Assembly (NCBI GenBank): GCA_038230735.1
Contig: JBBRMR010000003.1
Coordinates: 1-64,000 of the forward strand
Length of the DNA: 64,000 bases
Direction: 5' to 3'
Origin: Arcicella sp038230735
Lineage (GTDB): Bacteria > Bacteroidota > Bacteroidia > Cytophagales > Spirosomataceae
Positions 25,966-35,230 of the stretch are shown here, piece after piece (position 1 is the stretch's first letter; each line of letters starts with the position of its first letter). A program made the translations under genes and the position numbers. A model generated the notes under the pieces. That model searched no databases and was not told where the DNA came from. It saw only the letters and a program-made list of their open reading frames with translations.

Positions 25966-26202
25966 TTACTTGCCGTTTTCTTCAAGATATGTGATAGCCT
26001 GTCCAACTGTTTGGATGTTTTCAGCCTGATCATCGGGAATCGATACATTGAATTCCTTTTCAAATTCCATGATTAATTCTACGGTATCTAATGAGTCTGC
26101 ACCCAAATCGTTCGTGAATGAAGCCTCTGGAGTAACTTCTGCTGCATCAACGCCTAATTTCTCGACGATAATACTCTTTACTTTTTCTGCAATATCTGCC
26201 AT
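25966..26202 (-). CDS. acpP: Acyl carrier protein
   Basis: A 78-residue acidic four-helix protein. The phosphopantetheine-attachment Ser is in GADSLDTVELIMEFE. It carries acyl chains for FabF and the other fatty-acid enzymes. It is the first gene of acpP-fabF-rnc and has a well-matched Bacteroidota promoter upstream. Confidence 0.97.
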   Translation of the reverse strand: MADIAEKVKSIIVEKLGVDAAEVTPEASFTNDLGADSLDTVELIMEFEKEFNVSIPDDQAENIQTVGQAITYLEENGK

Positions 26203-26232
26203 TTTAGATTGAATTTTGATTAGAAAAACGGT

Positions 26233-26263
26233 GCAAAGATGATGATAAAAATTAGATTATCAA
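26233..26263 (-). promoter_or_regulatory. Bacteroidota-type promoter of acpP
   Basis: Read on the minus strand: TTTG (26263-26260), exactly 19 nt, then CATCTTTG (26240-26233), one base off the TAnnTTTG -7 consensus. It lies about 30-60 nt before the acpP start. Confidence 0.65.
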
Positions 26264-26323
26264 ATATTTTTTTACATCCGCATAACTATAAAAAGATTTA
26301 TTTTACTTTTTCTAAGAATTTTA

Positions 26324-27232
26324 CTAAAAACAAAGAGAAGCTGCTCCTAAAAGCCCTGCATCGTTGCCTAATGTTGCCTTGGTGATGTTCAATCCGTCGG
26401 CGTGATATTTGGTAAGCCAATAGGTAAATGTGCGTTTCATGGCAGGTAAAATATAATCGAATGAAGCCGAAAGTCCACCGCCCACTAATATGTGGTTGAT
26501 GTCTAAAGTAGCAATCAAATGACATAGGCTTTCGCCCAATAATTCACCTACTTTATCAAAAATTTGAAGGGCTAATACGTCGCCTTCCGAGGCGGCAGCT
26601 ACTAAACCAGTGGTTGTAAGTTCCTCTTCGTCAAGCAATTGTGATTCTCCCTTGTATAATTTACGCAGGGCATGAGCCATTTCCAAAAGGTCGTTCTTAC
26701 CGATATTTCTCTCCAATACTTTTCCATTTGCCGAAGGCGTGTGTCCAGGTTCCATGGCATTTCCCCGTCCGCCCGTGAATATTTTTTTATTGATAATTGC
26801 CGCACCACCGACGCCCGTTCCCAAAGTTATGAAAATATAGCTTTCTTGTATGCGTTCTTCGCCAAAATAGAACTCACCCAAAGCGGCAGCATTGGCATCA
26901 TTTTCTAAGAAAAAATCGATATTTGGGAAACGTTTTTTCAGAATTTCCACCATCGGAACGTTATTCAATTCAGGAATTGCCGTGATTTCTATGGGTATAG
27001 TTCGGGCTAAATTAATCATGCCTGGCAAACCGATTCCTACTTTCGTAATGTTCTTGTGTTCAATCAGTTGTAGGGCAATTGCCTCACCCAAACGCTCTTC
27101 AAAATGCTCTGATTTACGCCAACTTACGCTATCGTGGCTGTAAAAATTAAAGATTTGCCCTGTTTCAGAATTTACGATACCCATTTTGACGTTTGTTCCG
27201 CCAATATCAATGCCTAAATATTCGGTTGCCAT
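26324..27232 (-). CDS. ROK-family sugar kinase (glucokinase-like)
   Basis: A 302-residue ROK protein that probably phosphorylates glucose or another hexose with ATP. The phosphate-1 motif is YLGIDIGGTNVKMGIVN, the catalytic Asp lies in FFLENDANAAALGEF, and the adenosine-side GTGVGGAAIINKKIFTGG is present. The zinc motif normally found after EPGH (CxCGxxGCxE) is replaced here by TPSANGKVLERNIG, with no cysteines. Some ROK kinases lack the metal, so it may still be active. It stands alone downstream of the cysteine-cluster gene. Confidence 0.85.
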   Translation of the reverse strand: MATEYLGIDIGGTNVKMGIVNSETGQIFNFYSHDSVSWRKSEHFEERLGEAIALQLIEHKNITKVGIGLPGMINLARTIPIEITAIPELNNVPMVEILKKRFPNIDFFLENDANAAALGEFYFGEERIQESYIFITLGTGVGGAAIINKKIFTGGRGNAMEPGHTPSANGKVLERNIGKNDLLEMAHALRKLYKGESQLLDEEELTTTGLVAAASEGDVLALQIFDKVGELLGESLCHLIATLDINHILVGGGLSASFDYILPAMKRTFTYWLTKYHADGLNITKATLGNDAGLLGAASLCF

Positions 27233-27337
27233 TATTTAATTTTTGATTAACGAATTGAATTAATAGATTTTATGGATGAGAAGGAGATGAAGGTAATTGT
27301 TGTGTTGCAAAATTAACGGTTTATTTCCGAAACCTCA

Positions 27338-27412
27338 AATTCGATGTTTGTTTTTCGATGATTGATGTTTGGTCAGTACTCGAATGGAAACCCGAAAATC
27401 GAACATCGAATT
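27338..27412. repeat. 11-bp inverted repeat downstream of the cysteine-cluster gene
   Basis: AATTCGATGTT (27338-27348) and AACATCGAATT (27402-27412) are perfect inverted copies; GATGTTTG and CGATGATTGATG words repeat between them. The right arm overlaps the stop of the adjacent minus-strand gene, so it may be a dispersed repeat or contribute to 3' end formation. Confidence 0.4.
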
Positions 27413-27941
27413 AGCTTTTTTCAGAATTATCATATTTCCCTCCCAATCCTGCTTTTTTCAATTGTTCAACTATCTCAAAAACGGCTGGGCATACTTGAGT
27501 ATTTGCCAAAGTTAGGGGCAAAATACTGGCAATATTCTTACGGTCCGTATGTGGGTATTCACGACAGGCTTTTGGGCGAAATTCAAAAATTGAACAGTAA
27601 TTGTCATGCCCCAAGAACGTACAGGGCGATGAGTTCAAGACATAATCTTGGTCTGAATCAAGATGTAAATATTGCTTTACAAGTTCGGCGGGGCGAATTC
27701 GGAGGTGTTTAGCAATACGGTCAATGTCAATATCCGTAAAAATTGGGCTGGTGGTTTTGCAACAATTCCCACAATTAAGACAGTCTACTTTATCAAAAAC
27801 CTTTTCGTGAACAGGATGAAATTCTTGATCTAAATTCTTGATTTTTTTATTTTTGAGTCGGTCAAAAAATCGTTTATTTTCGTGGTATTTCTTACGGTTT
27901 TCTGTATTAAATTCCGTAATATTTTCTTGGGTATATATCAT
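27411..27941 (-). CDS. YkgJ-family cysteine-cluster protein
   Basis: A 176-residue cytoplasmic protein with the cysteine pattern of the YkgJ/UPF0153 family: CLNCGNCCKTTSPIFTDIDIDRIAKHLRI, then SSPCTFLGHDNYCSIFEFRPKACREYPH, and a later C in TQVCPAVFEI. Family members probably bind an Fe-S or zinc cluster; their reaction is unknown. It starts 2 nt after the upstream T9SS protein gene, so the two are likely cotranscribed, though no functional link is obvious. Confidence 0.8.
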   Translation of the reverse strand: MIYTQENITEFNTENRKKYHENKRFFDRLKNKKIKNLDQEFHPVHEKVFDKVDCLNCGNCCKTTSPIFTDIDIDRIAKHLRIRPAELVKQYLHLDSDQDYVLNSSPCTFLGHDNYCSIFEFRPKACREYPHTDRKNIASILPLTLANTQVCPAVFEIVEQLKKAGLGGKYDNSEKS

Positions 27942-27943
27942 AA

Positions 27944-30805
27944 TTACCTATTAATAATTATCCGCTTCGTAATCGTATAAAAATTATCCGTTCTGATTCT
28001 TAACAGATATTCGCCTTCGGGCAAATTGGTTAAGTCTAATTTTTGTACGTTATTAAAAACGGTTATAAAAACTCTTTGAATCAATTCTCCTCGCAAACTA
28101 TAGACCTCCACATTAGAGTTTTTCCAGTCTATTTTTGAATCAATACTGAAATTACCTCGGCTTGGATTTGGATAAATTGATATACCATTATCATCGTATA
28201 GTTCAAAGGTGAACTCGTCTGAGGGGTCTGAGGTACAAACTTTTTCTCCGTAAGACAGGGTTTTATAAACATTTTTGGCAGTTACTTTATATCTTCCTGC
28301 TTCATTAATTCTTACAGTTGTACCACTAAAATCTGGACGATTCGCCCCGTTAAACTGCCACACGTAGGTATTAGCTTTCGGGTTTTCTATTCCGATTGAA
28401 TACGGACTTAATCTAATAATACTGGTTACTTTTGCGGGCGTAGGCTTCACAGACACGTAAATTGACGATGAAAGTCCTGATTTACAATTGTTTAAATCCG
28501 TCTGAAATCCGTTAAACAAACCTGACATATTTACATTCAAATTCTCCGCATTATTATATTTAGTAGTCTTACCATCTTGAAAAGCCAGAAAAGTAGCAAT
28601 TGCTCCGTTCTGAACACTTAACTGTAAAATGGTACTTTCACCTTGACAAAAAACAGTATCTTTTGAATTAGAGATTTTTGGGGCGGGTGGTAGAGCATTT
28701 ACTTTCACCTTCGTAGCCAATGATTGTAACGAAATACACCCGTTTTTATCCACCGTTTTGACACTGTAATCGCCCGAATTTCGGATGGTTATGTTTCTTG
28801 TATTGATGCCTGTACTCCAACGATAAGATACTGCATCTTGGTTTGAGGACGTTAGCACTACACTGGTATCTGCACAAAAAGTAGTAGGACTATTTGGTAC
28901 AATGCTGGGCGTGGCGGGCAAAGGATTTACCGTTACCGCTACTGCATTAGATTCAGGCGAAACACAGCCTTGATTACTTACCGCTTTCACCGTAAAATTC
29001 CCCGAAGTATTCACTCTTAAATTCTTACTGGTTGTGCCATTGCTCCAAAGAAATGTAGTTGCTCCTTGTTCGGAAGACTGTAAAACTACGCTACTATCAG
29101 CACAAAAAGTGGTGGTACTATTTGCGGTAATAGTGGGTTTAGGAGGAACTGGCTTGGAGATTATGGTGGTTGGGGCTGAAAAAACCGATTGACAACCGAA
29201 ATCATTAATCGTTTTTACGGAATAAATCCCAGAAGTTGTTACAGTTATTTCTTTGGTTTTACTGCCATTGCTCCAATCATAAATGGTGGCATCGTTTGCC
29301 ACTAATGACACTTGCCTACCCTCACAAAAATCCGTTGCTCCCGTGGCGGTAATGCTCGCTACAGCCACATTACTACCTTTGAAATTAATAGCTGGCACTT
29401 GGGTAACGTTGCCAAAACCATCACGATAACGGGCGTAATATTGTTTGTTAGGATTGGCACTTAATAGTATTTTCTGTTGATTAGAGAATATGCCACCTTC
29501 AAAATTTAAGCTATTATCTGACCATTGATAGTTATTTTTACCAAGTGGAAGTATTACTTCCACTTGGTTATTACCACAATTAAAAGTAACGTCAGCATTT
29601 TCAAAAGGAATAAATGGTTTGGAATTATTGAAAAAATTATCGTTTAATGAATTACTCCACTCATCCGCCAAAAGTGTAAGCCCTACGCCGCTAAAATGTA
29701 CCCCATCAATCCTGGTTGGATTTTGGATTACATCGGTTGCGGGACCTTGAAATACATTATTATTGGCTGTGTTAATTACCGCTTTTTGCCCTTCGATAAC
29801 ATTATTTTCAATAGTTGCTGTTTTACAGGTAGTAACTGGGCAGTTGGTAGGTGTATTGGCTGAGGTTAAGGAAACTACCCAAGAAATTGCTTTACCCGTT
29901 TCAGCCCTTGTTTTGTCAATAATTGTTTGCAAGTTATTTTTATAGGTTGATGAACTAACACTTTGTTTATCCGTTAAAATGTAATTATCTGATTCGCCTT
30001 GACACCATAAAACCGACCTAATTCCTAATTGTGGGACAAAATAATGAAGTATATCCGACATATTTTTATAGGGTAATCCATTCTGATAAATTGTGCCTGG
30101 TAGAAAAGGATTAAAAGCCGTCCCCCCGTTGGCAGTGATTGCCCAAGCCTCGCTTTTCGTTCCTTCCAATGCCACATTAAAAAACATAATGGGTACTTTT
30201 AAACGATTGGCTAACAAATCACCCAATTTACCCCAACACCAAGGATTTACACCTCTGGGTGCAATGGGAGTATTTCCATCAAGTTTAGCAAAATCAGAAA
30301 GGGTAATGTTAAAGGTTCCTCCAGTTGCAGCATCATTAATTTTATTGTAACAGTTCACTCTATCATCAATTGCCCCAATACCATCAATTTGTCTTACGCC
30401 CTGTGCATTTGACTGTCCTGCAATGATAAATACTTCACCAACACCCATTTTATTGACCACGCCCACATCAGCAAGCACTTGCCCATTCAAAATTCCTCTG
30501 ACGGTGAGTTTATACCAGCCTTGCCTTACGGTGGCTATTACACTAAAATTGCCATTAAGTGGAAGAATTTTCAAGATTGTCCAATCCAAAGTTTCGCCTT
30601 GGTCTGGTTGGATGGGGTCTAAGCGATATTCTAATCTATCAACTTGTTTTTGATAATTGCCAGCAATGGTAACTGCCGAAAAGCCGAAACCATTACGTTG
30701 ATAAACTGCACGCTCTTGGGGAGAGGTTAGCTTAATTTGGCCGAAGGATAGATAATTTATACAAATTAGAATAGAGATAAATGATATTTTTGTAATCGTT
30801 GTCAT
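27944..30805 (-). CDS. Secreted sialate O-acetylesterase-like protein with Ig-like repeats and T9SS sorting domain
   Basis: A 953-residue exported protein. A signal peptide (MTTITKISFISILICINYLSFGQ) is followed by a beta domain and an SGNH-type SASA domain with VFIIAGQSNAQG (nucleophile Ser) and later DGVHFSGVGL, the DxxH-like catalytic block. From about residue 480 there are four similar ~85-residue Ig-like units containing FCxG or FCAD-type starts and YRWSTG or FLWSNG strands. It ends in a T9SS type A sorting domain (GISIYPNPSRGNFSID ... LPEGEYLLRI). Probable job: removing acetyl or acyl groups from glycans at the cell surface. It is paralogous to the next gene. Confidence 0.85.
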   Translation of the reverse strand: MTTITKISFISILICINYLSFGQIKLTSPQERAVYQRNGFGFSAVTIAGNYQKQVDRLEYRLDPIQPDQGETLDWTILKILPLNGNFSVIATVRQGWYKLTVRGILNGQVLADVGVVNKMGVGEVFIIAGQSNAQGVRQIDGIGAIDDRVNCYNKINDAATGGTFNITLSDFAKLDGNTPIAPRGVNPWCWGKLGDLLANRLKVPIMFFNVALEGTKSEAWAITANGGTAFNPFLPGTIYQNGLPYKNMSDILHYFVPQLGIRSVLWCQGESDNYILTDKQSVSSSTYKNNLQTIIDKTRAETGKAISWVVSLTSANTPTNCPVTTCKTATIENNVIEGQKAVINTANNNVFQGPATDVIQNPTRIDGVHFSGVGLTLLADEWSNSLNDNFFNNSKPFIPFENADVTFNCGNNQVEVILPLGKNNYQWSDNSLNFEGGIFSNQQKILLSANPNKQYYARYRDGFGNVTQVPAINFKGSNVAVASITATGATDFCEGRQVSLVANDATIYDWSNGSKTKEITVTTSGIYSVKTINDFGCQSVFSAPTTIISKPVPPKPTITANSTTTFCADSSVVLQSSEQGATTFLWSNGTTSKNLRVNTSGNFTVKAVSNQGCVSPESNAVAVTVNPLPATPSIVPNSPTTFCADTSVVLTSSNQDAVSYRWSTGINTRNITIRNSGDYSVKTVDKNGCISLQSLATKVKVNALPPAPKISNSKDTVFCQGESTILQLSVQNGAIATFLAFQDGKTTKYNNAENLNVNMSGLFNGFQTDLNNCKSGLSSSIYVSVKPTPAKVTSIIRLSPYSIGIENPKANTYVWQFNGANRPDFSGTTVRINEAGRYKVTAKNVYKTLSYGEKVCTSDPSDEFTFELYDDNGISIYPNPSRGNFSIDSKIDWKNSNVEVYSLRGELIQRVFITVFNNVQKLDLTNLPEGEYLLRIRTDNFYTITKRIIINR

Positions 30806-30951
30806 GCAATATATTATTAAACTTTATGGGTTTTTCTTTTCATTTTGGGTTGATTGTTTTTGTTATAGTGGTTATTTTCAAGCAGTGTGGTATGAAGTAT
30901 GAGTAATAAATAACTTTATTTTACTCATATTTCACATCCCATATTTACGAA

Positions 30952-33711
30952 TTATCTTTCAATACGGATTAATTTTGATATACTTTTATCACTACCACTT
31001 GGTAGCACTTTAATAATATACGTTCCTTCAGCTAATAACGATAAATCTAATAATTTAGGGAACTTTACAGTATCAGTTTTTTCGTAAATAAGTTTTCCAT
31101 CTATCGTATATATGCTAATGATGGCATCTTTAAACTCATTCAAACTCTCCAAATAAAAACGCCCATTGGATGGATTTGGATATATAGATAAACCTTTTGC
31201 ATCGTAAGGATTAAAATCAAATTTTTCACTTTCGGCTGATTGACAGGTTAAAATACCAGATAATGTTTTTACTTTATAAACATTTTTACCAATTACGGTA
31301 TAATTTCCTGTTACAATAGCGGCTTTACTATTTTCGTAAGGGCTAATTAAAGAATCTACAAATAAGAGTATAGTTATTCCGTCTAATTTCCAAACATATT
31401 GCTCCGCCTTTTTATTGGAACGAGCTACTAATGAATAAGTGCTTTTGGGAACAATCGTCAAAACCGATGGATTATCCTTTTTTACCACTTGAATAGCGTT
31501 AGAAAGTTTGGAATTACAATTATTGGCATCAATTACAAAACCTCTCACTAATTCTGTGCCAGAAACTTTCAAAGTGCTTGTGTTGTCAGTTCCTACTTTG
31601 TTATTTCTCTCCCAACCAAACTTTGAACTATTGTCGGCGGGTGTAGAAACCAAGGAAACGCTCCCTCCATCACAAAAAACAGTATCCGTTAACGCTCTTA
31701 TTTGGGGCGTTGCGGGTAAGGGATTTACAACTATACCAATATTATCTGTTGAACTTTGAGATAAACATCCATTTGTCCCAGTCGTCTGAACATTATATGT
31801 TCCAGCTTTTTTAACGGTAATTACTTGGGTATTTTCCCCATTACTCCACTTGTAACCAATAGCATTTACATTGGAAGAAGTCAAAGTAATTGATTGCCCC
31901 TCACAAAATTCTGTACTTCCTGATGTTGATATTAATGGTTTTTCAGGGCGTGGTTTTGCGACTAATTTTACTTCCGCTGAATAGGGTGAAGCACAATCAT
32001 TTTTATCAACTACTCTCAGTTTGTACGTTCCTTCAAGGGAAGCATCAATATCCTTCGTGCGGGGCAGATTACTAATAATTGGGGAACTCACCCACTCATA
32101 AATTGGATTGATAACCTCAGTGGTACTTTGGAGTTTTACACTCGTTCCTAAACAAAAATTTACATCACTCGAAGTCGTAATGATTGGGGCTTTTGGTGGC
32201 GTGTTGGCTACTACCGTGAACTGTGGAATCTGAATTATGTTTCCGTTGCTACGGGTTACACGTGCAATGTATGTGCCACTGCCTACGTTCACACTTCTTG
32301 TGTTTCCCGCTACTGCTATACCCGTAGAAGAATTAAACCAACTATACGAAGCATAACCTTCTGGCAACGATAGTTTTAATACTCCTGCCGAAACACATTC
32401 CAAGGACACCGTAGGAATATTATCTACTAAAATGGGTTCTACGGTTTCAAAAAAATTCTTGTTATCTTCCAATAAAGCCTTAATCCAAGCATTGGCTGCA
32501 TCGTCTAATCCTTTGCCCGTAAAGTGAACGCAGTCTGCTCTTTCACCTCTTTTAGATACTTGAATATTATCCGTAAAAGGTCCTGGATACATAGGGGCAA
32601 GCGTAGGGTCAGATATAGCCTGATTCTGTGCATTCACAATAATGGGCGATGGAGAGGGTGGTAATGTGTTGGGATTAGCACAATTAAGTTGGCTCGAATA
32701 CGAGGTTCTTGCCACTACCCAAGCCAATTTATTATTACCCAAATCTTGACGAGTTCTCTTGACCAATCTCCTCAGATTATCCAAATAATTATCAATCGTA
32801 ACGGGAGGCGTTAATCCATTGGAGATAGCGTCAAGATTCAATAAATTTTGCGTTTCTCCTTCCATCCACAATACGGCTCTCACGCCCAAATTGATTCCGT
32901 AGTAACTCAAAACGGCACTTAGATTTGAATACGGATAACCTGGCACATAGCGGTTATTATTGGTGTTATCAAACTGGAAATCACTTGGCACACCAACCGT
33001 GGGGTTTTCAGCACTTTCACGCCATGCCCGCACGGATGCACCCGCCCAACCCGTATTAAAAAACATGATGGGTACATTGAGTTTGGCACTCAAAGCATCG
33101 CCAACTTTTCCCCAATAATAAGGTCCAAGCCCCGTAGGTCCAATGGCAGCCGTTTTTTTGAGTTGTGAAAATTCAATAATAGAAAATTGATTTAAGTCAG
33201 CATGAAGAAAAGGGAAATCTGGATAATAACTTCTTGGACTGATAAAATTAGCACAATTTACACGGTCGTCTGTTGCCCCCGTTTCATTAGCTTCTAACAA
33301 AGAACTTCCCCCCGCATTTGATTGTCCCGCAATGACGAACACTTCGCCAATGCCCACTTTATCAATGGTTGATATATTGCCAATTAATTTCCCCGCCAAT
33401 GTACCTCTTACTTCCAATTTATACCAACCTCCTTTAACAGAAAGCGAACCCTTAAAGATTCCTCCTAATGGATTTGGGCTTATGGTTGTCCAATCAATAT
33501 CCGTTCCTTGACCAATTTTTACGGCAGTAAGTTTTGCTTGAATGGCATCAACGGGTTGGGAATAACTGCCTGTAACAGTCAAGGAAGCCTTGTTGGTAAG
33601 GTCACGTTGAAAAACTTGCCTCAAAACGGGCGATGAAATGGTAATTTGACTGAAGATAAATTGTGATGTACCAATCAATAAAAATATAAATAATCCTATT
33701 CGCTTAAACAT
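30952..33711 (-). CDS. Second secreted sialate O-acetylesterase-like T9SS protein (paralogue)
   Basis: A 919-residue product from ATG 33711 (MFKRIGLFIFLLIGTSQFIFSQ, a clean signal peptide); an upstream in-frame start at 33783 would put a non-signal stretch in front. It has the same plan as the downstream neighbour: VFVIAGQSNAGG SASA nucleophile motif, ADCVHFTGKGLDDA, several Ig-like repeats with FCLGTSVKLQS and FCEGQSITLTSS starts, and a T9SS sorting domain (GLSIYPNPSNGRFYLES ... LAEGTYIIKVL). The 146-nt gap to the second copy has no clear terminator. Tandem duplication with divergence is likely. Confidence 0.85.
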   Translation of the reverse strand: MFKRIGLFIFLLIGTSQFIFSQITISSPVLRQVFQRDLTNKASLTVTGSYSQPVDAIQAKLTAVKIGQGTDIDWTTISPNPLGGIFKGSLSVKGGWYKLEVRGTLAGKLIGNISTIDKVGIGEVFVIAGQSNAGGSSLLEANETGATDDRVNCANFISPRSYYPDFPFLHADLNQFSIIEFSQLKKTAAIGPTGLGPYYWGKVGDALSAKLNVPIMFFNTGWAGASVRAWRESAENPTVGVPSDFQFDNTNNNRYVPGYPYSNLSAVLSYYGINLGVRAVLWMEGETQNLLNLDAISNGLTPPVTIDNYLDNLRRLVKRTRQDLGNNKLAWVVARTSYSSQLNCANPNTLPPSPSPIIVNAQNQAISDPTLAPMYPGPFTDNIQVSKRGERADCVHFTGKGLDDAANAWIKALLEDNKNFFETVEPILVDNIPTVSLECVSAGVLKLSLPEGYASYSWFNSSTGIAVAGNTRSVNVGSGTYIARVTRSNGNIIQIPQFTVVANTPPKAPIITTSSDVNFCLGTSVKLQSTTEVINPIYEWVSSPIISNLPRTKDIDASLEGTYKLRVVDKNDCASPYSAEVKLVAKPRPEKPLISTSGSTEFCEGQSITLTSSNVNAIGYKWSNGENTQVITVKKAGTYNVQTTGTNGCLSQSSTDNIGIVVNPLPATPQIRALTDTVFCDGGSVSLVSTPADNSSKFGWERNNKVGTDNTSTLKVSGTELVRGFVIDANNCNSKLSNAIQVVKKDNPSVLTIVPKSTYSLVARSNKKAEQYVWKLDGITILLFVDSLISPYENSKAAIVTGNYTVIGKNVYKVKTLSGILTCQSAESEKFDFNPYDAKGLSIYPNPSNGRFYLESLNEFKDAIISIYTIDGKLIYEKTDTVKFPKLLDLSLLAEGTYIIKVLPSGSDKSISKLIRIER

Positions 33712-33848
33712 ATTCAAGATATTTTGGAGGTGGGTTAAGTATTTAATCCCTACTGCTATAATAACAAAGACGGATTTAACCATAAAAACGTTGCTTTTAC
33801 TTCTACAAAAATTACGCCCAAACTTAGAAAAATCCTACAAAAATACAA

Positions 33849-33880
33849 AAAGCACCTCAGAAAATGAGGTGCTTTCGGTT
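33849..33880 (-). terminator. Terminator after rplI
   Basis: AAAGCACCTC (33849-33858) pairs perfectly with GAGGTGCTTT (33866-33875), with A- and T-rich flanks. It lies about 45 nt downstream of the rplI stop. Confidence 0.85.
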
Positions 33881-33921
33881 TTTAATCTCCAAAAACTATT
33901 AAATGGTACAGTTTTGAAGCA

Positions 33922-34365
33922 TTAGTCAGCCACAACGTTGAACTTCACTTTGTGCTTCACTTCTTTGTGCAAATCAAGGGTTGCTGTATATGAACCCACG
34001 AATTTTACCTCGGAATCCAAAGAAATTTTCTTTCTGTCCACGTCGAAGCCTTTTTCTTTCAACACTTCTGAAATTTGGATGGTGGTTACACGACCGAAGA
34101 TTTTACCACTTTCACCCACTTTTGCAGGGATGTCAAGCGTTAAATCACCGATTGATTCCGCCAATGCCGAAGCATCCATTTTCACTTTTTCAGCTTTGTG
34201 AGCCACTTGCTTGATGTTTTCAGCAAGAATTTTTCTGCTTGATCCCGTTGCTAATGTAGCAAATCCTTGTGGAATCAGATAGTTGCGACCATATCCTGGT
34301 TTTACGCCAACTATATCATTTTTATAACCAAGACCAGCGATGTCAGTCTTTAATATGATTTCCAT
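33922..34365 (-). CDS. rplI: 50S ribosomal protein L9
   Basis: A 147-residue ribosomal protein. The N-terminal signature MEIILKTDIAGLGYKNDIVGVKPGYGRNYLIPQG(F)A is unmistakable, followed by the long helix and the C-terminal RNA-binding domain. It is third in rpsF-rpsR-rplI. Confidence 0.97.
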   Translation of the reverse strand: MEIILKTDIAGLGYKNDIVGVKPGYGRNYLIPQGFATLATGSSRKILAENIKQVAHKAEKVKMDASALAESIGDLTLDIPAKVGESGKIFGRVTTIQISEVLKEKGFDVDRKKISLDSEVKFVGSYTATLDLHKEVKHKVKFNVVAD

Positions 34366-34390
34366 TTCTTTATAATGATTTGTGTATTAG

Positions 34391-34480
34391 TAAGTTATGA
34401 GTTATAAGTTATAAGTTGTGAGTTGGAAATTCAACCCGTAACTCTAATTCCTAACACCTAATTCCTAACACCTAATTACC
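34391..34480. repeat. Short tandem word repeats between rpsR and rplI
   Basis: The intergenic segment contains AGTTATGAGTTATAAGTTATAAGTTGTGAGTT (a 10-nt GAGTTATAA-type word repeated, written here in part) and a 14-nt unit CCTAACACCTAATT repeated about 2.5 times. It is low-complexity DNA; no gene or clear hairpin is seen. Confidence 0.6.
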
Positions 34481-34731
34481 TATTTAAGTCCGTCAGCAAC
34501 GTAAGGCATTAAAGCCAATAATCTTGCACGTTTGATGGCAGTAGCTACTTTGCGTTGAAATTTCAGCGAAGTACCTGTTAGACGACGAGGAAGAATTTTT
34601 CCTTGTTCGTTCACCAATTTCAATAAGAAATCTGGATTTTTGTAGTCGATATATTTAATGCCTGATTTCTTGAAACGGCAATATTTTTTGCGTACTACAC
34701 TTTTGTCGATTGGTTCGTTTACTAATGTCAT
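34480..34731 (-). CDS. rpsR: 30S ribosomal protein S18
   Basis: An 83-residue basic protein with the S18 core: KKYCRFKKSGIKYIDYKNPDFLLKLVNEQGKILPRRLTGTSLKFQRKVATAIKRARLLALMPYV. It starts 5 nt after rpsF, its binding partner in the small-subunit platform. Confidence 0.97.
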   Translation of the reverse strand: MTLVNEPIDKSVVRKKYCRFKKSGIKYIDYKNPDFLLKLVNEQGKILPRRLTGTSLKFQRKVATAIKRARLLALMPYVADGLK

Positions 34732-34736
34732 GATGA

Positions 34737-35102
34737 TTAAGCTTCTTTTTTGTCTTCTTGTTTTTTACCTACTAAACCTTTTTGTTTACGCTCATTGTAA
34801 GCCACTGCGTGCTTATCAAGAACTGTCGTCAAGAAACGAATCACTTTTTCATCACGTTTGTATTCAAGTTCCAACTTCGCTATTAAAGTAGCTTCAGCGG
34901 TGAATTCAAGGATGTAATAGTAACCAGTGTGTTTGTTCTGAATGGGATACGCCAGCTTACGTATGCCCCATGCGTCTTCATTAATGATAGTCGCATTATT
35001 ATCCGTTAGGATTTTTTTGTACTTTTCAACGGCATCCTTTGTCTGCTGTTCAGACAAAACGGGAGTTAAGATGAATACCGTTTCATAATTCCGTAATTCC
35101 AT
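34737..35102 (-). CDS. rpsF: 30S ribosomal protein S6
   Basis: A 121-residue protein with S6 features: NYETVFILTPVLSEQQ at the start, AWGIRKLAYPIQNKHTGYYYILEFTA in the middle, and a Lys/Glu-rich tail. First gene of rpsF-rpsR-rplI, behind a consensus promoter. Confidence 0.96.
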   Translation of the reverse strand: MELRNYETVFILTPVLSEQQTKDAVEKYKKILTDNNATIINEDAWGIRKLAYPIQNKHTGYYYILEFTAEATLIAKLELEYKRDEKVIRFLTTVLDKHAVAYNERKQKGLVGKKQEDKKEA

Positions 35103-35131
35103 TATGTATATTGATTTTTAAAATTGGATTG

Positions 35132-35162
35132 CAAAGGTAGGAATTTTGATTGGGAATTCAAA
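35132..35162 (-). promoter_or_regulatory. Consensus Bacteroidota promoter of the rpsF operon
   Basis: On the minus strand TTTG (35162-35159) is followed after exactly 19 nt by TACCTTTG (35139-35132), a perfect match to TTTG-N19-TAnnTTTG. It lies 30-60 nt before the rpsF start. Confidence 0.8.
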
Positions 35163-35230
35163 ACCAAAATAGGGAAAGATTTGATTGTCAAGGGATTGAG
35201 CTATAAATAACATTAGTAAGTAAGTAAGTT

